Translations under genes and position numbers: made by a program
Shown here: piece by piece, positions 19,090 to 29,280 of the stretch
Layout of the letters: every line of letters starts with the position of its first letter
Position numbering within the stretch: position 1 is the first letter of the stretch
Notes under the pieces: generated by a model
Told to the model about the DNA's origin: nothing
Database searches by the model: none
The model's input: only the letters and a program-made list of their open reading frames with translations
Assembly: GCA_022321325.1 (NCBI GenBank)
Contig: JAKOEO010000004.1
Coordinates: forward strand, 42,350-87,621
DNA from: Candidatus Magnetominusculus sp. LBB02
GTDB taxonomy: Bacteria; Nitrospirota; Thermodesulfovibrionia; Thermodesulfovibrionales; Magnetobacteriaceae
DNA: 45,272 bases
Direction: 5' to 3'

Positions 19090-20058
19090 ATGGTGTCCAT
19101 ATTATTGGTTGAAGACTCAGAGGATATTGTTGCAATTCTGAACCGGCATTTAGAGAAGATGGGGTATAAGAATACGCTGAATGCCGCATCAGCCGAGCTG
19201 GCATTTGGCATTTTAGGAATGCCGGGCGGCAATATCAATAAAGAGGTTGAGCTTATACTTATGGACATAGGTCTGCCGGGGCTTGACGGCATCGAGGCAT
19301 GTCGTAAGATAAAGTCATACCAATGGTACTACGACATTCCGATAATCATGGTTACAGCGGACTCAAGCGTTACAACTCTTGAGAACGCCTTTAAAGCAGG
19401 GGCAATAGACTATCTTACAAAACCCGTAAAGATGATAGAGCTGCGCGCCCGCGTTGGCTCGGCACTGAAACTCAAACATGAGATGGACAGGCGCAAGGCC
19501 CGCGAGGTCGAGCTTGAGGCGATGACGCGCCAGCTTAAAGAGGCCAACCGAATTCTAACCAATCTGTCTTACATAGACGCCCTTACCGGTGTGGCAAACA
19601 GGAGATATTTTGACGACTATTTCGAACAGGAATGGAAGAAGGCATTCAGAGACCATACTTTTATCTCTGTGATAATGGTTGACATAGATTTTTTTAAGAT
19701 GTTTAACGACACGGAGGGACATTCAGCCGGCGACGAATGTCTTAGACGCATTGCGGGGGCGCTGAGTGACTCAATGAGACGCCCCGGGGACTTTATCGCC
19801 CGCTATGGCGGCGAGGAGTTTATAAGCGTCCTTCCCGATACCTCAATAGACGGGGCGGCCATCATCGGCGAGACAATGCGTACAAACGTGTGCAGCCTGA
19901 ACATCGGTTTTGCCAACTCAAAGACTGTCACTGTAAGCATTGGGGCGGCGGCAACAATACCTGATAAGACAATGACCATTAAATGGCTGATCTCCGAGGC
20001 AAACCGTGCCCTCTTTACGGCAAAAAAATCAGGCAAAAACCAGGTCAAGGTGTTTTAA
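19090..20058 (+). CDS. Response regulator with GGDEF diguanylate cyclase output (REC-GGDEF)
   Basis: 322 aa: SILLVEDSEDIVAIL...LILMDIGLPGLDGIEACRKIK...TADSS...LTKPVK, then LTGVANRRYFDDYFEQEW...DIDFFKMFNDTEGHSAGDECLRRIA...FIARYGGEEFISVLPDT. Confidence 0.96.
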   Translation: MVSILLVEDSEDIVAILNRHLEKMGYKNTLNAASAELAFGILGMPGGNINKEVELILMDIGLPGLDGIEACRKIKSYQWYYDIPIIMVTADSSVTTLENAFKAGAIDYLTKPVKMIELRARVGSALKLKHEMDRRKAREVELEAMTRQLKEANRILTNLSYIDALTGVANRRYFDDYFEQEWKKAFRDHTFISVIMVDIDFFKMFNDTEGHSAGDECLRRIAGALSDSMRRPGDFIARYGGEEFISVLPDTSIDGAAIIGETMRTNVCSLNIGFANSKTVTVSIGAAATIPDKTMTIKWLISEANRALFTAKKSGKNQVKVF

Positions 20059-20086
20059 CAATATATCAGTAATTCAGCAGGCAGGG

Positions 20087-21967
20087 TTACCCAATCAAAA
20101 TCTTTCTCTTGTCGCCTACTCTCATTGTAATTTTCTTCCCGTCCAAATGCTCCAAAAAGGGTAGGGCGTACTTTCTTGTCGTACCAAGGATCTCCCTGAA
20201 TTCCGATACGGTTATCTCCTTCTTACCCTTTGCAAATGCGCTAAGAGTACCTGTCATCTTATCATAACTGCCCTTATCCATATATAAGGAGTCGTTTATT
20301 CTCACCAGCAGACCATCTTTTGCAAGCAGCTTGAGGATATCTTCCACCTGTTTTTCTTTTATCGAAAACGTGACTGCAAGTTCTTGTTTTGTTGGCGGTT
20401 GAAACTCCGACGCCCTCAGCGCCCCGATTATCTTAAACTTAACTCCCTCGTCTATCTGCGTCAGAGACGGCATGAAGTCTTTCAGGCGTATCAGGTCTTT
20501 ATCGATGACAACCTTATGAAACGCGCCAAGAATCTTATAAAACGCCTTCGCCTCTATCTGCTTAAACAGCCCGCGAAGCTCTTCCTTTGACATGCCGGAC
20601 TGAAGCGGGTTATTATTATGATATATTCTAAGTTTAGCTGCTATATCCTCATGAATTTTATTTATATAAACCATGTGAAATAACGCATCGTTTACCTCAG
20701 TAATCAGACCGTCCTTTTTTAGGGCTTCAACGGCCTTGTCTATCTCTGCAATGTCCAGAGCTGCCCACGCGTGGAGTTTTACTTTAAGAATTCCTCTGAA
20801 GGCGCTGTCCTTTACCTTTTCGGCAATCTTTTCACGCAGACTGCCTTTTAAATAAATATCAAAGAACGAGTAATCTGCCTTCCTTCTCCTTATGGCAGGT
20901 GATGGGTCGAGCACTATACCGCCGCCAATGGTATCAACCGGAGAGAGCCGCCTGATTATAAACCTATCGCCTGCCATGGCGATGAGCGGGGTTTCAAGGC
21001 GAAGCTGGCAGAACGTGGTCTCACCAGGCATGAGCTTCTCTGCCTTGTGCAAAACAACGCGGGCAGTCGTCTCAGCTGTACCGATATGAAAATGGACGCT
21101 TGAGCGGTTTTTCAGCGGCTTAGCGGCATTTTTTAACAGCCTCACCTCGGCGTCCAGTTTGTCAGTGGCCGTAAATATATCAGAGCGCACTACGACATCC
21201 CCCCTTGAAATGGCGCTCTTATCAACTCCCTGCAGGTTAACGGCGATGCGCTGCCCGGCCTGCGCCGATTTCACGGCCATGTTGTGGCTGTGAAGTCCGC
21301 GCACCTTTGTCCTTATCCCCGATGGCAGAACTTCAATCTGCTCATCCACTGAAATCGTCCCGGCAAGAGCCGTCCCAGTTACCACAGTGCCAAAGCCTTT
21401 TAGCGTGAATACACGGTCTATGGGCAGGCGAAAGATACCGCTTGGGGACTTAATTGTCGTGGCAAGGGCGCTCTGTTGAATCTGCCCCTTGAGCCTGTCA
21501 ATATTATGGCCGCTCCGTGAAGATACCGGCACAATCGGCGCACCCTCAAGAAATGTCCCCGCAACAAAGTCCCTGACCTCCTCTGCGACAACCTCTACGA
21601 TGTCCGGCTCAACTATGTCAGTCTTCGTAATGGCGATAATGCCAGCCTTTATGCCAAGCAGGCCGCATATGGCAAGGTGTTCTTTTGACTGAGGCATTAT
21701 GCCCTCATCTGCGGCGATGACAAACAGGACGATGTCAATGCCCCCGGCCCCGGCAAGCATATTTTTAATCAGCCGCTCATGGCCGGGGACATCCACAATG
21801 CCAACTGTAAGCATATCATATTTGAGGTCGGCAAAGCCCAGGTCTATCGTAATCCCCCGCTCTTTTTCCTCTTTGAGGCGGTCAGGGTCAATGCCCGTCA
21901 GCGCAAGGACAAGGGAACTCTTGCCATGGTCAATGTGGCCTGCCGTACCTAGTATAACGTGTCTCAT
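20087..21967 (-). CDS. selB: Selenocysteine-specific translation elongation factor SelB
   Basis: 626 aa: [48 protein letters not shown]...[17 protein letters not shown]-terminal winged-helix repeats. Confidence 0.96.
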   Translation of the reverse strand: MRHVILGTAGHIDHGKSSLVLALTGIDPDRLKEEKERGITIDLGFADLKYDMLTVGIVDVPGHERLIKNMLAGAGGIDIVLFVIAADEGIMPQSKEHLAICGLLGIKAGIIAITKTDIVEPDIVEVVAEEVRDFVAGTFLEGAPIVPVSSRSGHNIDRLKGQIQQSALATTIKSPSGIFRLPIDRVFTLKGFGTVVTGTALAGTISVDEQIEVLPSGIRTKVRGLHSHNMAVKSAQAGQRIAVNLQGVDKSAISRGDVVVRSDIFTATDKLDAEVRLLKNAAKPLKNRSSVHFHIGTAETTARVVLHKAEKLMPGETTFCQLRLETPLIAMAGDRFIIRRLSPVDTIGGGIVLDPSPAIRRRKADYSFFDIYLKGSLREKIAEKVKDSAFRGILKVKLHAWAALDIAEIDKAVEALKKDGLITEVNDALFHMVYINKIHEDIAAKLRIYHNNNPLQSGMSKEELRGLFKQIEAKAFYKILGAFHKVVIDKDLIRLKDFMPSLTQIDEGVKFKIIGALRASEFQPPTKQELAVTFSIKEKQVEDILKLLAKDGLLVRINDSLYMDKGSYDKMTGTLSAFAKGKKEITVSEFREILGTTRKYALPFLEHLDGKKITMRVGDKRKILIG

Positions 21968-21969
21968 AA

Positions 21970-23325
21970 TCAGTCTATAACGGGAAGACGGCTAAGGGCC
22001 TCTTTTATCTTATCGGCGGGATATGCGCAGTCGCTTATCTTGCCATCGAGAAAGTCCGCATAGGCGGCCAGATCAAGATAGCCATGTCCGCTTAGGTTAA
22101 AGACAATAGTCCTTTCCTTGCCTTCCTCTTTAGCAAGCAGTGCTTCGTCAATGGCGCACTTAATGGCGTGCGAACTCTCTGGCGCAGGTATGATTCCCTC
22201 GCTCTTTGAAAAAAGTAAGGCTGCGCTGAAGACCTCCGTCTGATGATAGGCGCGCGCCTCGATAAGGCCGTCATGGGTAAGCTGTGACACAAGGGATGAG
22301 TCGGCGTGATACCTAAGTCCCCCGGCGTGAATCCCCGGCGGTACGAAATCATGCCCCAGCGTGTACATCATAAGCAGCGGGGTTAGCCCTGCGGTGTCGC
22401 CAAAGTCATACCTGAACTCTCCCTTTGTGAGGGTAGGGCAGGACTGTGGCTCAACTGCGATTACCCGAACGTTCTTGCCATGAATTTTGTCGTAAAGGAA
22501 TGGGAAACTGACGCCGCCAAGGTTGCTTCCACCGCCGCAAGAGGCTATTATGATATCTGGATAGTCTCCGGCAATTTCAAGCTGCTTCTTTAGCTCAAGC
22601 CCTATGACCGTTTGATGAAGGAGGACATGGTTGAGCACAGAGCCAAGCGCGTAGTTTGTATCGCTGTGAGTGGCGGCGTCCTCAACGGCCTCGCTGATGG
22701 CGATGCCGAGGCTGCCGGGGCTGTCAGGGTCTTTCTCAAGAATTGCCCTGCCGGAGTTTGTCAGATTGCTTGGGCTTGAATGGACTGAGGCGCCCCATGT
22801 CTCCATAGAAATGCGGCGGTATGGTTTCTGGTTATAGCTGACCTTGACCATATAGACGGTAACCTCAAGGCCAAAAAATGCACCGGCCAAAGACATTGCA
22901 GCCCCCCACTGCCCGGCGCCGGTCTCTGTGGCAATGCGCCGAATGCCGGCCTGCTTGTTATAGAATGCCTGAGGGATGGAGGTATTAGTTTTATGGCTTC
23001 CGGCGGGGCTTACGCCTTCGTATTTATAGTATATTTTAGCCGGTGTAGCAAGTGCCTTCTCAAGCCTATGAGCGCGGTAAAGCGGGGTAGGGCGCCATAG
23101 GGCATATACGTCTAAGACCTCGTCAGGAATTTTAATCCAGCGCTCCTGCGTAACCTCCTGTTCGATAAGCGCCATAGGGAAAATCGCCGCAAGGTCATCG
23201 GGGCCGACGGGTTTATGTGTTGCCGGATGAAGGGGCGGCTTAGGAAGCGTGGGCATATCTGCCATAATATTATACCACTGTGTAGGAATGTCCTTTTCGT
23301 CTAAGATGATCTTCGTGCGGTTCAT
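21970..23325 (-). CDS. trpB: Tryptophan synthase beta-like, TrpB2 type
   Basis: 451 aa: [102 protein letters not shown]; the long N-terminus and motif style match TrpB2. Confidence 0.93.
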   Translation of the reverse strand: MNRTKIILDEKDIPTQWYNIMADMPTLPKPPLHPATHKPVGPDDLAAIFPMALIEQEVTQERWIKIPDEVLDVYALWRPTPLYRAHRLEKALATPAKIYYKYEGVSPAGSHKTNTSIPQAFYNKQAGIRRIATETGAGQWGAAMSLAGAFFGLEVTVYMVKVSYNQKPYRRISMETWGASVHSSPSNLTNSGRAILEKDPDSPGSLGIAISEAVEDAATHSDTNYALGSVLNHVLLHQTVIGLELKKQLEIAGDYPDIIIASCGGGSNLGGVSFPFLYDKIHGKNVRVIAVEPQSCPTLTKGEFRYDFGDTAGLTPLLMMYTLGHDFVPPGIHAGGLRYHADSSLVSQLTHDGLIEARAYHQTEVFSAALLFSKSEGIIPAPESSHAIKCAIDEALLAKEEGKERTIVFNLSGHGYLDLAAYADFLDGKISDCAYPADKIKEALSRLPVID

Positions 23326-23424
23326 TTTATTAATACCTCCCGATAGAAATTATATACGGCAAATGGGTATCATAATACCACATAGAGTTTAACCGATTTT
23401 GTATAATAGTGGCAACGATTAACT

Positions 23425-23601
23425 ATGGCAAACAGGATAGATTGTTTTAAGTGCCGCCATTTTTTTATCACATGGGATAGAAAATTTCCCTATGGCTGCA
23501 AATTTATGGGCTTTAAGAGTAAGGCGATGCCCTCGCAGGAGGTCTTCAAAGCCTCAGGAAGCTCCTGCGTGAGTTTTAAAGAGAAGGCGGGCGCAAGATG
23601 A
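23425..23601 (+). CDS. Small Cys-rich protein (58 aa), unknown function
   Basis: MANRIDCFKCRHFFITWDRKFPYGCKFMGFKSKAMPSQEVFKASGSSCVSFKEKAGAR; four Cys in C-x2-C...C...C spacing; below the ORF-track size cutoff. Confidence 0.75.
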   Translation: MANRIDCFKCRHFFITWDRKFPYGCKFMGFKSKAMPSQEVFKASGSSCVSFKEKAGAR

Positions 23602-23612
23602 TCATAGCGGTT

Positions 23613-24668
23613 TTAAAATAGCATCTTAAACGTAGTGCCGTTGGTCCTGTCAATTTCGACAGAGCCTTTGAGTTGCACTGTGGTTAAATCGTACACTAAC
23701 TTTATACCAAGTGAGTTACATTTTTTCAGCTCCGTATCATCTGGCAGCCCAATTCCGTTATCACCGACTGTTAGTTCCAATTTATCATCGGCCCTTTTAA
23801 CAAAGCTAATCCATATATGACCGCCCTGATCTATAGAAAATGCGTATTTTAGGGAGTTTGATACAAGCTCGCAGACTATCAGCGCACAAGGAACTGCAAT
23901 ATCGACGTCAATCATTTTAACGCATATGTCTAACCCCAAATTAACATTGCCGTTATGAAATATACTGTACGAGTCTAATATATCTGATGATAGTTCCTCA
24001 ATGTATTGTTCAAAGTCCAGTTTAGATATGTCGTCAGATTGATACAATATTTTATATATATGAGCTATTGATTTGATACGCATCTGGCTGGCCATTAATA
24101 TAGTCTGCACGTCTTTGTCCGTTATCGTTTCTGCCTGAAGGTTTAAGAGGCTGGATATTACCTGCAGGTTATTCCTTACCCTGTGATGAACCTCTTTTAG
24201 AAGGATTTTATTGTCTGCAAGGGCGTCAGAGAGTTCTTTAGTCCTTTGTTGAACCATTGACTCCAGTGTGATTTTATAGTTCTTCTCCATATTAACAAGC
24301 TGATTAAACCTTACTGCCTTTTCAACTGCCAAAATAAGGGCATGCGGTTCATAGGGCTTGATGATAAAATCAAATGCGTTCTTTCTTATCGCTTCTATCG
24401 TTGTCCTGATCTCAACAAAGGCTGTCATAAGAATCACAGGGATTTCAACCCCAGCCAACTTTATCGCTTCTATTAGTTCAAGGCCAGACATGCCCGGCAT
24501 ATTAATGTCTGAAAGCACCGTATCATAAGAATCATTCTTTAACAGTTCAAGCGCCTCCATACCACTTGCTGCGGCTGAGACCTCACAGCCCTCTCTTTTG
24601 AGTATAAAAACCACTGAATCTAATAAAGTCCGGTCATCGTCAACAACAAGTATCTTTGCCTTTACCAT
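23613..24668 (-). CDS. Response regulator/sensor kinase: REC + HisKA_2-type histidine kinase
   Basis: 351 aa: AKILVVDDDRTLLDSV...VLSDINMPGMSGLELIE...IKPYEPH, then LLKEVHHRVRNNLQVISSLLNLQAETI...LELTVGDNGIGLPD. Confidence 0.94.
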   Translation of the reverse strand: MVKAKILVVDDDRTLLDSVVFILKREGCEVSAAASGMEALELLKNDSYDTVLSDINMPGMSGLELIEAIKLAGVEIPVILMTAFVEIRTTIEAIRKNAFDFIIKPYEPHALILAVEKAVRFNQLVNMEKNYKITLESMVQQRTKELSDALADNKILLKEVHHRVRNNLQVISSLLNLQAETITDKDVQTILMASQMRIKSIAHIYKILYQSDDISKLDFEQYIEELSSDILDSYSIFHNGNVNLGLDICVKMIDVDIAVPCALIVCELVSNSLKYAFSIDQGGHIWISFVKRADDKLELTVGDNGIGLPDDTELKKCNSLGIKLVYDLTTVQLKGSVEIDRTNGTTFKMLF

Positions 24669-27391
24669 TGATCAAGAACCTCCCTTATCTTCCCTAATAG
24701 AACATCAGGGTTTACCGGCTTTTGTATATATGGTTCGAGCCGATTTGATATGTCTTGTGTTTTAACAATCTCAAAGGAGTAGCCACTCAAAAAAATGATC
24801 TTAACTACGCTGCCGGCATCTCTTATGTGATCATACACTACCTTGCCATTTGCCCTGGGCATTATCACGTCCAGCAGAACAATAGCAATATCAGTTGAGT
24901 GCTCATCAAACTTTAGCATGGCGTCTGCGCCATCTACGGCCTCTATTACCTTGTAGCCATTGTTCCGTAATAGTTGACTTACGCTATTTCTCATCTCATC
25001 ATTATCTTCGGCCAGCAGTATTGTTTCCCCTTGTCCTTTCATGGCCGCAGGTTTGATAATCTCAACAGGCGCTTCGGACGATTTAATAAGAGGCAACAGG
25101 ATTGTAAAGGTTGAACCGATGCCTGCTTCACTGTGCACGTTTATATAACCATTGTGCTGTTTGACAATCCCATAGGCGGTTGCAAGCCCTAAGCCTGTAC
25201 CCTTGCCCACTTCCTTAGTCGTAAAAAATGGTTCAAATATCCTTTCTGTCGTAGCCGTGTCCATGCCCTCGCCGGTGTCTGATACGCAGATTCTGGCGTA
25301 ATCACCAACTGTACCGTAGTCATGACTTTCTATAAAATTATTGTCAATCGTTGTAATATCAGCCTTGATTGTCAACACTCCGCCTTCAGACATAGAATCC
25401 ATAGCGTTATTGACCAGGTTGATAAGTATCATTTCAAGCTGCACGTTGTCGGCATATACCATGATTTCAGAGGCACTCATCAATAACCGAACATTTATAT
25501 CCTCCCTGACGAAACTTTCAAAGAGGGTTCTCATGCCTGCTACGATGGTTATTAGGTTTACAGGCCTAAGATTGAGCATTAGCTTTCTGCTGAAGCCCAG
25601 AAGGCTTTGTGTCAGATATGCGGCCTTATCCGAAGAGGAAGAGATGCTGTCTATAAAACTAACGAGCTGGGCATCTTCTTTATTGAAGCTGGTTTTCAGG
25701 AGGTAAGCATAGTTCTTAATCGTTGAGAGTATATTGTTAAAGTCATGAGCAATACCGCCTGCCAGTTGTCCTACGGCCTCCATCTTTTGCGACTGTCTGA
25801 GTTCTGCCTCAAGGTGCCTTAAATCTGTTATATCTTCACAGAGCCTAAGATAGTGCGTCACATCGCCGTCGGTGTCATGCAAGGGGAGCGCCTTGACACT
25901 CACCAAAATCTCTATTCCATCCTTTCGCATGATATTCAATTCCCCACGCCATTGTCTTCCAGAAGTTATTATAATCCATAACTCTTCACACACATCATCG
26001 GGCGTCTTGTCAGATTTCAATATCACGGGGTTTTTCCCCTTTATTTCGTTTAACGTATAGCCAGTGACGTCGGTAAACTTTCTGTTTACGTACTCTATTT
26101 CCTCCATCGTATTTGTGATAAGCACCATGATGGGGCTTTGCTCTATCACATGGGATGCTCTGATGAGTTCATTTTCGGTTTTCTTTCTATCTGTTATGTC
26201 ATCCATGACGGCCAGTACATGGATTAAACCATTAGTATCTGTAATAGTAGAAGTAGATATCGAAACGAGTTTCTTCTGACCAGCTTTAGATATTATTTCC
26301 CAGATTTCGTCAACGAGGTTGTCTCCGGCTCTTGACTCCTCCATGCGCTTTATCGCGCGTCTTTGCTGCTGGATATCTGTATATAAGGCGTTATGCCAGC
26401 CTATAGTGTTTATTTCTTCTAATATATAACCTGTTATCTCGGTCATACGATTATTCCACACGGTAAAAAGAACATAAGGATGTTTCTCTACCGTATGACT
26501 GACAGATAAGCCCTCGGCAATGTTTTCCATTATGAGCAAATTAAAGTCGTTTTTGTGTTTCAGCTCTTGTTCCATTTTTTTACGTTCGGTGATGTCCTGA
26601 CTGGATCCCCTTATTTTCACTAACTTACCGGCATTATCTAAAATAGGTTCAGCTATAATGTTAATGATTTTTTCAGTTTTATCAGGATGGAAAATGCGTA
26701 TATCCAAATCATAAGATGTATATTGTTCAAGCGACGCCCTTATGTCATCATTAAAACATTGATAGTCGTCTGGATGAGCATAATTAGCGAGTTCTGTATA
26801 TACTGGAGGCTCAAGTATGGGATCTATTCCCCATATTTTGTACATTTCTAAAGACCAATTTGATTGCCTACTCGCCGACTCATATGTGAAAGTGCCAAAG
26901 TGCGCTTTTTTCTGTGCCGCTATTACATCAACCTCAAGAGAGAGATTTGCATAGTGAAGGGTTTCGACTGCATTATTTAGCTCTTCAGTTATCTGCCTGT
27001 TCTCAAGTATCCGAGCCAACACATTACTAGTATTTCTCAGAAACGGCTCATAATTGGCGTATTCTAAAGTGTTGAGGACATTGATTATCATATACCCATA
27101 GTTTCTCTTAAGCGTTCTTAAGTTAATTACTTTGAAACCATAATTTTCTGGTATGCTACATCTGCCGCCATTGTATGAAGAAGTCTTGCATAAGGAAGCG
27201 TCATGTGGAATATCCTCATTGCCGGAGGTGTATAGCTGTCCTTCATGACAGATATATATTGACTTTACACCTATTAATTCATGTAATGCAGCGTTTAAGA
27301 ACTCAGCCATGGCTTTTACCGTTGGTATTACTTCCAGAGTTTGCGTGATAACCAAAAATTTATTAATAATATCAAGTGGTAGTAGTATCAT
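24662..27391 (-). CDS. Multi-PAS hybrid sensor histidine kinase (PAS-HisKA-HATPase-REC)
   Basis: 909 aa: several PAS/PAC segments (MEEIEYVNRKFTDVTGYTLNEIKGKNPVILKS), [72 protein letters not shown]-terminal REC ILLAEDNDEMRNSVSQLL...VLLDVIMPRANG. Confidence 0.96.
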   Translation of the reverse strand: MILLPLDIINKFLVITQTLEVIPTVKAMAEFLNAALHELIGVKSIYICHEGQLYTSGNEDIPHDASLCKTSSYNGGRCSIPENYGFKVINLRTLKRNYGYMIINVLNTLEYANYEPFLRNTSNVLARILENRQITEELNNAVETLHYANLSLEVDVIAAQKKAHFGTFTYESASRQSNWSLEMYKIWGIDPILEPPVYTELANYAHPDDYQCFNDDIRASLEQYTSYDLDIRIFHPDKTEKIINIIAEPILDNAGKLVKIRGSSQDITERKKMEQELKHKNDFNLLIMENIAEGLSVSHTVEKHPYVLFTVWNNRMTEITGYILEEINTIGWHNALYTDIQQQRRAIKRMEESRAGDNLVDEIWEIISKAGQKKLVSISTSTITDTNGLIHVLAVMDDITDRKKTENELIRASHVIEQSPIMVLITNTMEEIEYVNRKFTDVTGYTLNEIKGKNPVILKSDKTPDDVCEELWIIITSGRQWRGELNIMRKDGIEILVSVKALPLHDTDGDVTHYLRLCEDITDLRHLEAELRQSQKMEAVGQLAGGIAHDFNNILSTIKNYAYLLKTSFNKEDAQLVSFIDSISSSSDKAAYLTQSLLGFSRKLMLNLRPVNLITIVAGMRTLFESFVREDINVRLLMSASEIMVYADNVQLEMILINLVNNAMDSMSEGGVLTIKADITTIDNNFIESHDYGTVGDYARICVSDTGEGMDTATTERIFEPFFTTKEVGKGTGLGLATAYGIVKQHNGYINVHSEAGIGSTFTILLPLIKSSEAPVEIIKPAAMKGQGETILLAEDNDEMRNSVSQLLRNNGYKVIEAVDGADAMLKFDEHSTDIAIVLLDVIMPRANGKVVYDHIRDAGSVVKIIFLSGYSFEIVKTQDISNRLEPYIQKPVNPDVLLGKIREVLDQW

Positions 27392-27487
27392 ATCACAATT
27401 GCCGCCTTGTTAGTTTCATAGTTAACCCCCAATCATATCGAAATCATTAAGCAAATAATGGTTTTCTTAACAGTAATTAACTCAAGA

Positions 27488-28105
27488 TCAATGTTTTGCC
27501 AAATACTCATCAGTCGGCACATAAAGCGGATTATAAAGAATTTGACCTTTAACTATCATAAGTGGATGAACTTTCAGGACTTCATACAAAGTAGCGCCGT
27601 CATATTTGCTGGCGTTATATTGGCAAATTACTCCACTAAGGGGATAATCTACAAGCAGGTTATTCAGGAAAGACTCATATTTAAACCAACTCTCAACCCC
27701 AGGCACTTTTTCGCCAATCCACAAAGGCTCCCCCGTACCGCGCAATGCTGTGTAACCATCCTCGTCAGCTTTTTTATAAAAACTCCTCCATGCCTCAATC
27801 ATTCTCTCTGCGTCAAACCGTCCGTCAGGACAGTAACCTTTCATGGCAGTATCAATAAATAGTTGACCACTTTTTATATGTTCAGATACATCAAGACCCA
27901 AATCCTCTAAATAACCACCTATCTCCGCCTCTGTTGCCACCTCTGCAAGGTAAATAACTTTTTCCCGTGCGAGAAGGCCGCTCTCTACAAACTTTGACAT
28001 TACCTGCCTGCGTTCTTCACTACTACCATAAATGTGACACATATGCGTACCAGATGGATATTTATCTGGCACGAAACCATAGTCTGCTTTATAGTTTTGT
28101 TCCAT
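27488..28105 (-). CDS. Stand-alone MEDS (DcmR-like sensory) domain protein
   Basis: MEQNYKADYGFVPDKYPSGTHMCHIYGSSEERRQVMSKFVESGLLAREKVIYLAEVATEAEIGGYLEDLGLDVSEHIKSGQLFIDTA...; ATG at 28105 is preceded by GAGGAGG and preferred over the GTG at 28138 used in the ORF track. Confidence 0.82.
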   Translation of the reverse strand: MEQNYKADYGFVPDKYPSGTHMCHIYGSSEERRQVMSKFVESGLLAREKVIYLAEVATEAEIGGYLEDLGLDVSEHIKSGQLFIDTAMKGYCPDGRFDAERMIEAWRSFYKKADEDGYTALRGTGEPLWIGEKVPGVESWFKYESFLNNLLVDYPLSGVICQYNASKYDGATLYEVLKVHPLMIVKGQILYNPLYVPTDEYLAKH

Positions 28106-28132
28106 TTTCCCAGCCTCCTCACGTATCTTAGT

Positions 28133-28148
28133 GTCCACTGAAGTGGAC
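28133..28148. promoter_or_regulatory. 16-bp perfect palindrome upstream of the MEDS gene (candidate operator)
   Basis: GTCCACT-GA-AGTGGAC read directly; lies 28-43 nt upstream of the preferred ATG. Confidence 0.45.
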
Positions 28149-28206
28149 TGTTACCAAATCACTGTATAACCAATAAATCACATGTCAATAGTCTCAGCAA
28201 CTTATG

Positions 28207-29280
28207 TCATATCGCTGCGTCCTGATTGGAATTGAATATCTCTTCAAAGTCAGGGGCAACCTTTTTGAATGCCTCAAGTATCGCGGGGTCAAAATGCTGA
28301 GGCACTGTTCTGCCATCGCCTACTGTAATTATCTCATAGGTTTTGGCGTGCCCCAATGGCTGTTTATACGGCCGTCTCATCATGAGGGCGTCATATTGGT
28401 CGCAGATGATAACAATACGTGCGGGAAGCGGGATATCTTCGCCTTTGATGCCATCAGGGTAGCCTGTGCCATCCCACCTCTCATGGTGGCGCAGGGCGAC
28501 TGTCTCAGCCATGCTGATTCTGACATGTGACGAGTCTTTTAGTATGCCGCTGCCTACGGTTGTGCGAGTTTTCATAATTTCAAACTCCTCTTTAGTGAGA
28601 GCGGCTGGTTTAAGGAGTATATTGTCAGAGATGCCTATCTTTCCTATATCATGAAGTGTGCTTGCAAACTTGATGTCTTCAATAAAATCACCAGACATCC
28701 CCAATATCTCTGAGATTCTCTTAGAGTAGGCGCCTATTCGGGTCAAGTGTGAACCGGTATCGGTATCCCTGCACTCAGCAGCCGAGGTAAGACGCAGCAG
28801 AAGTTCGTTACTGAGGTCATTGACCATATCGAGGGCTTCGCGCAGCTGCTTAGTCCTTTTTTCGACCGTAGCCTCAAGGTTGGCTTTATAGTTCTTCTCA
28901 ACATTAAGCAGATGATTAAACCTGACTGCCTTTTCAACGGCCGATATCAGGTCCTTTGCGTCATAGGGTTTGATAATAAAGTCAAAGGCATTTTTTCTTA
29001 TCGCCTCAATCGCCGTCTTAATCTCAACAAAGGCCGTCATGAGAATCACCGGGGTTTCAACTCCAGATGATTTTATTAATTCTATCAGCTCAATGCCTGA
29101 GATACCCGGCATGTTAATATCGGAAAGTATTGTATCAAAACTATCATTTTTTAATATTTCAAGAGCCTCCACACCTCGTGTAGCGGCAGAGACCTCGTAG
29201 CCTTCTCTTTTAAGTAAAAAGACCACTGATTTTAATAATGCACTATCGTCGTCAACAACAAGCAATTTTGCCTTTATCAT
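28207..29280 (-). CDS. Response regulator with HD-GYP c-di-GMP phosphodiesterase output
   Basis: 357 aa: AKLLVVDDDSALLKSV...SDINMPGISGIELIE...IKPYDAK, then FASTLHDIGKIGISDNILLKP...VALRHHERWDGTGYPDGIKGEDIPLPARIVIICDQYDAL. Confidence 0.96.
   Translation of the reverse strand: MIKAKLLVVDDDSALLKSVVFLLKREGYEVSAATRGVEALEILKNDSFDTILSDINMPGISGIELIELIKSSGVETPVILMTAFVEIKTAIEAIRKNAFDFIIKPYDAKDLISAVEKAVRFNHLLNVEKNYKANLEATVEKRTKQLREALDMVNDLSNELLLRLTSAAECRDTDTGSHLTRIGAYSKRISEILGMSGDFIEDIKFASTLHDIGKIGISDNILLKPAALTKEEFEIMKTRTTVGSGILKDSSHVRISMAETVALRHHERWDGTGYPDGIKGEDIPLPARIVIICDQYDALMMRRPYKQPLGHAKTYEIITVGDGRTVPQHFDPAILEAFKKVAPDFEEIFNSNQDAAI

Noticed and set aside
21970-23325. Part of a trp operon
   Set aside because: No trpA or other trp genes adjacent; a lone TrpB2-type gene is a known arrangement and not novel here.
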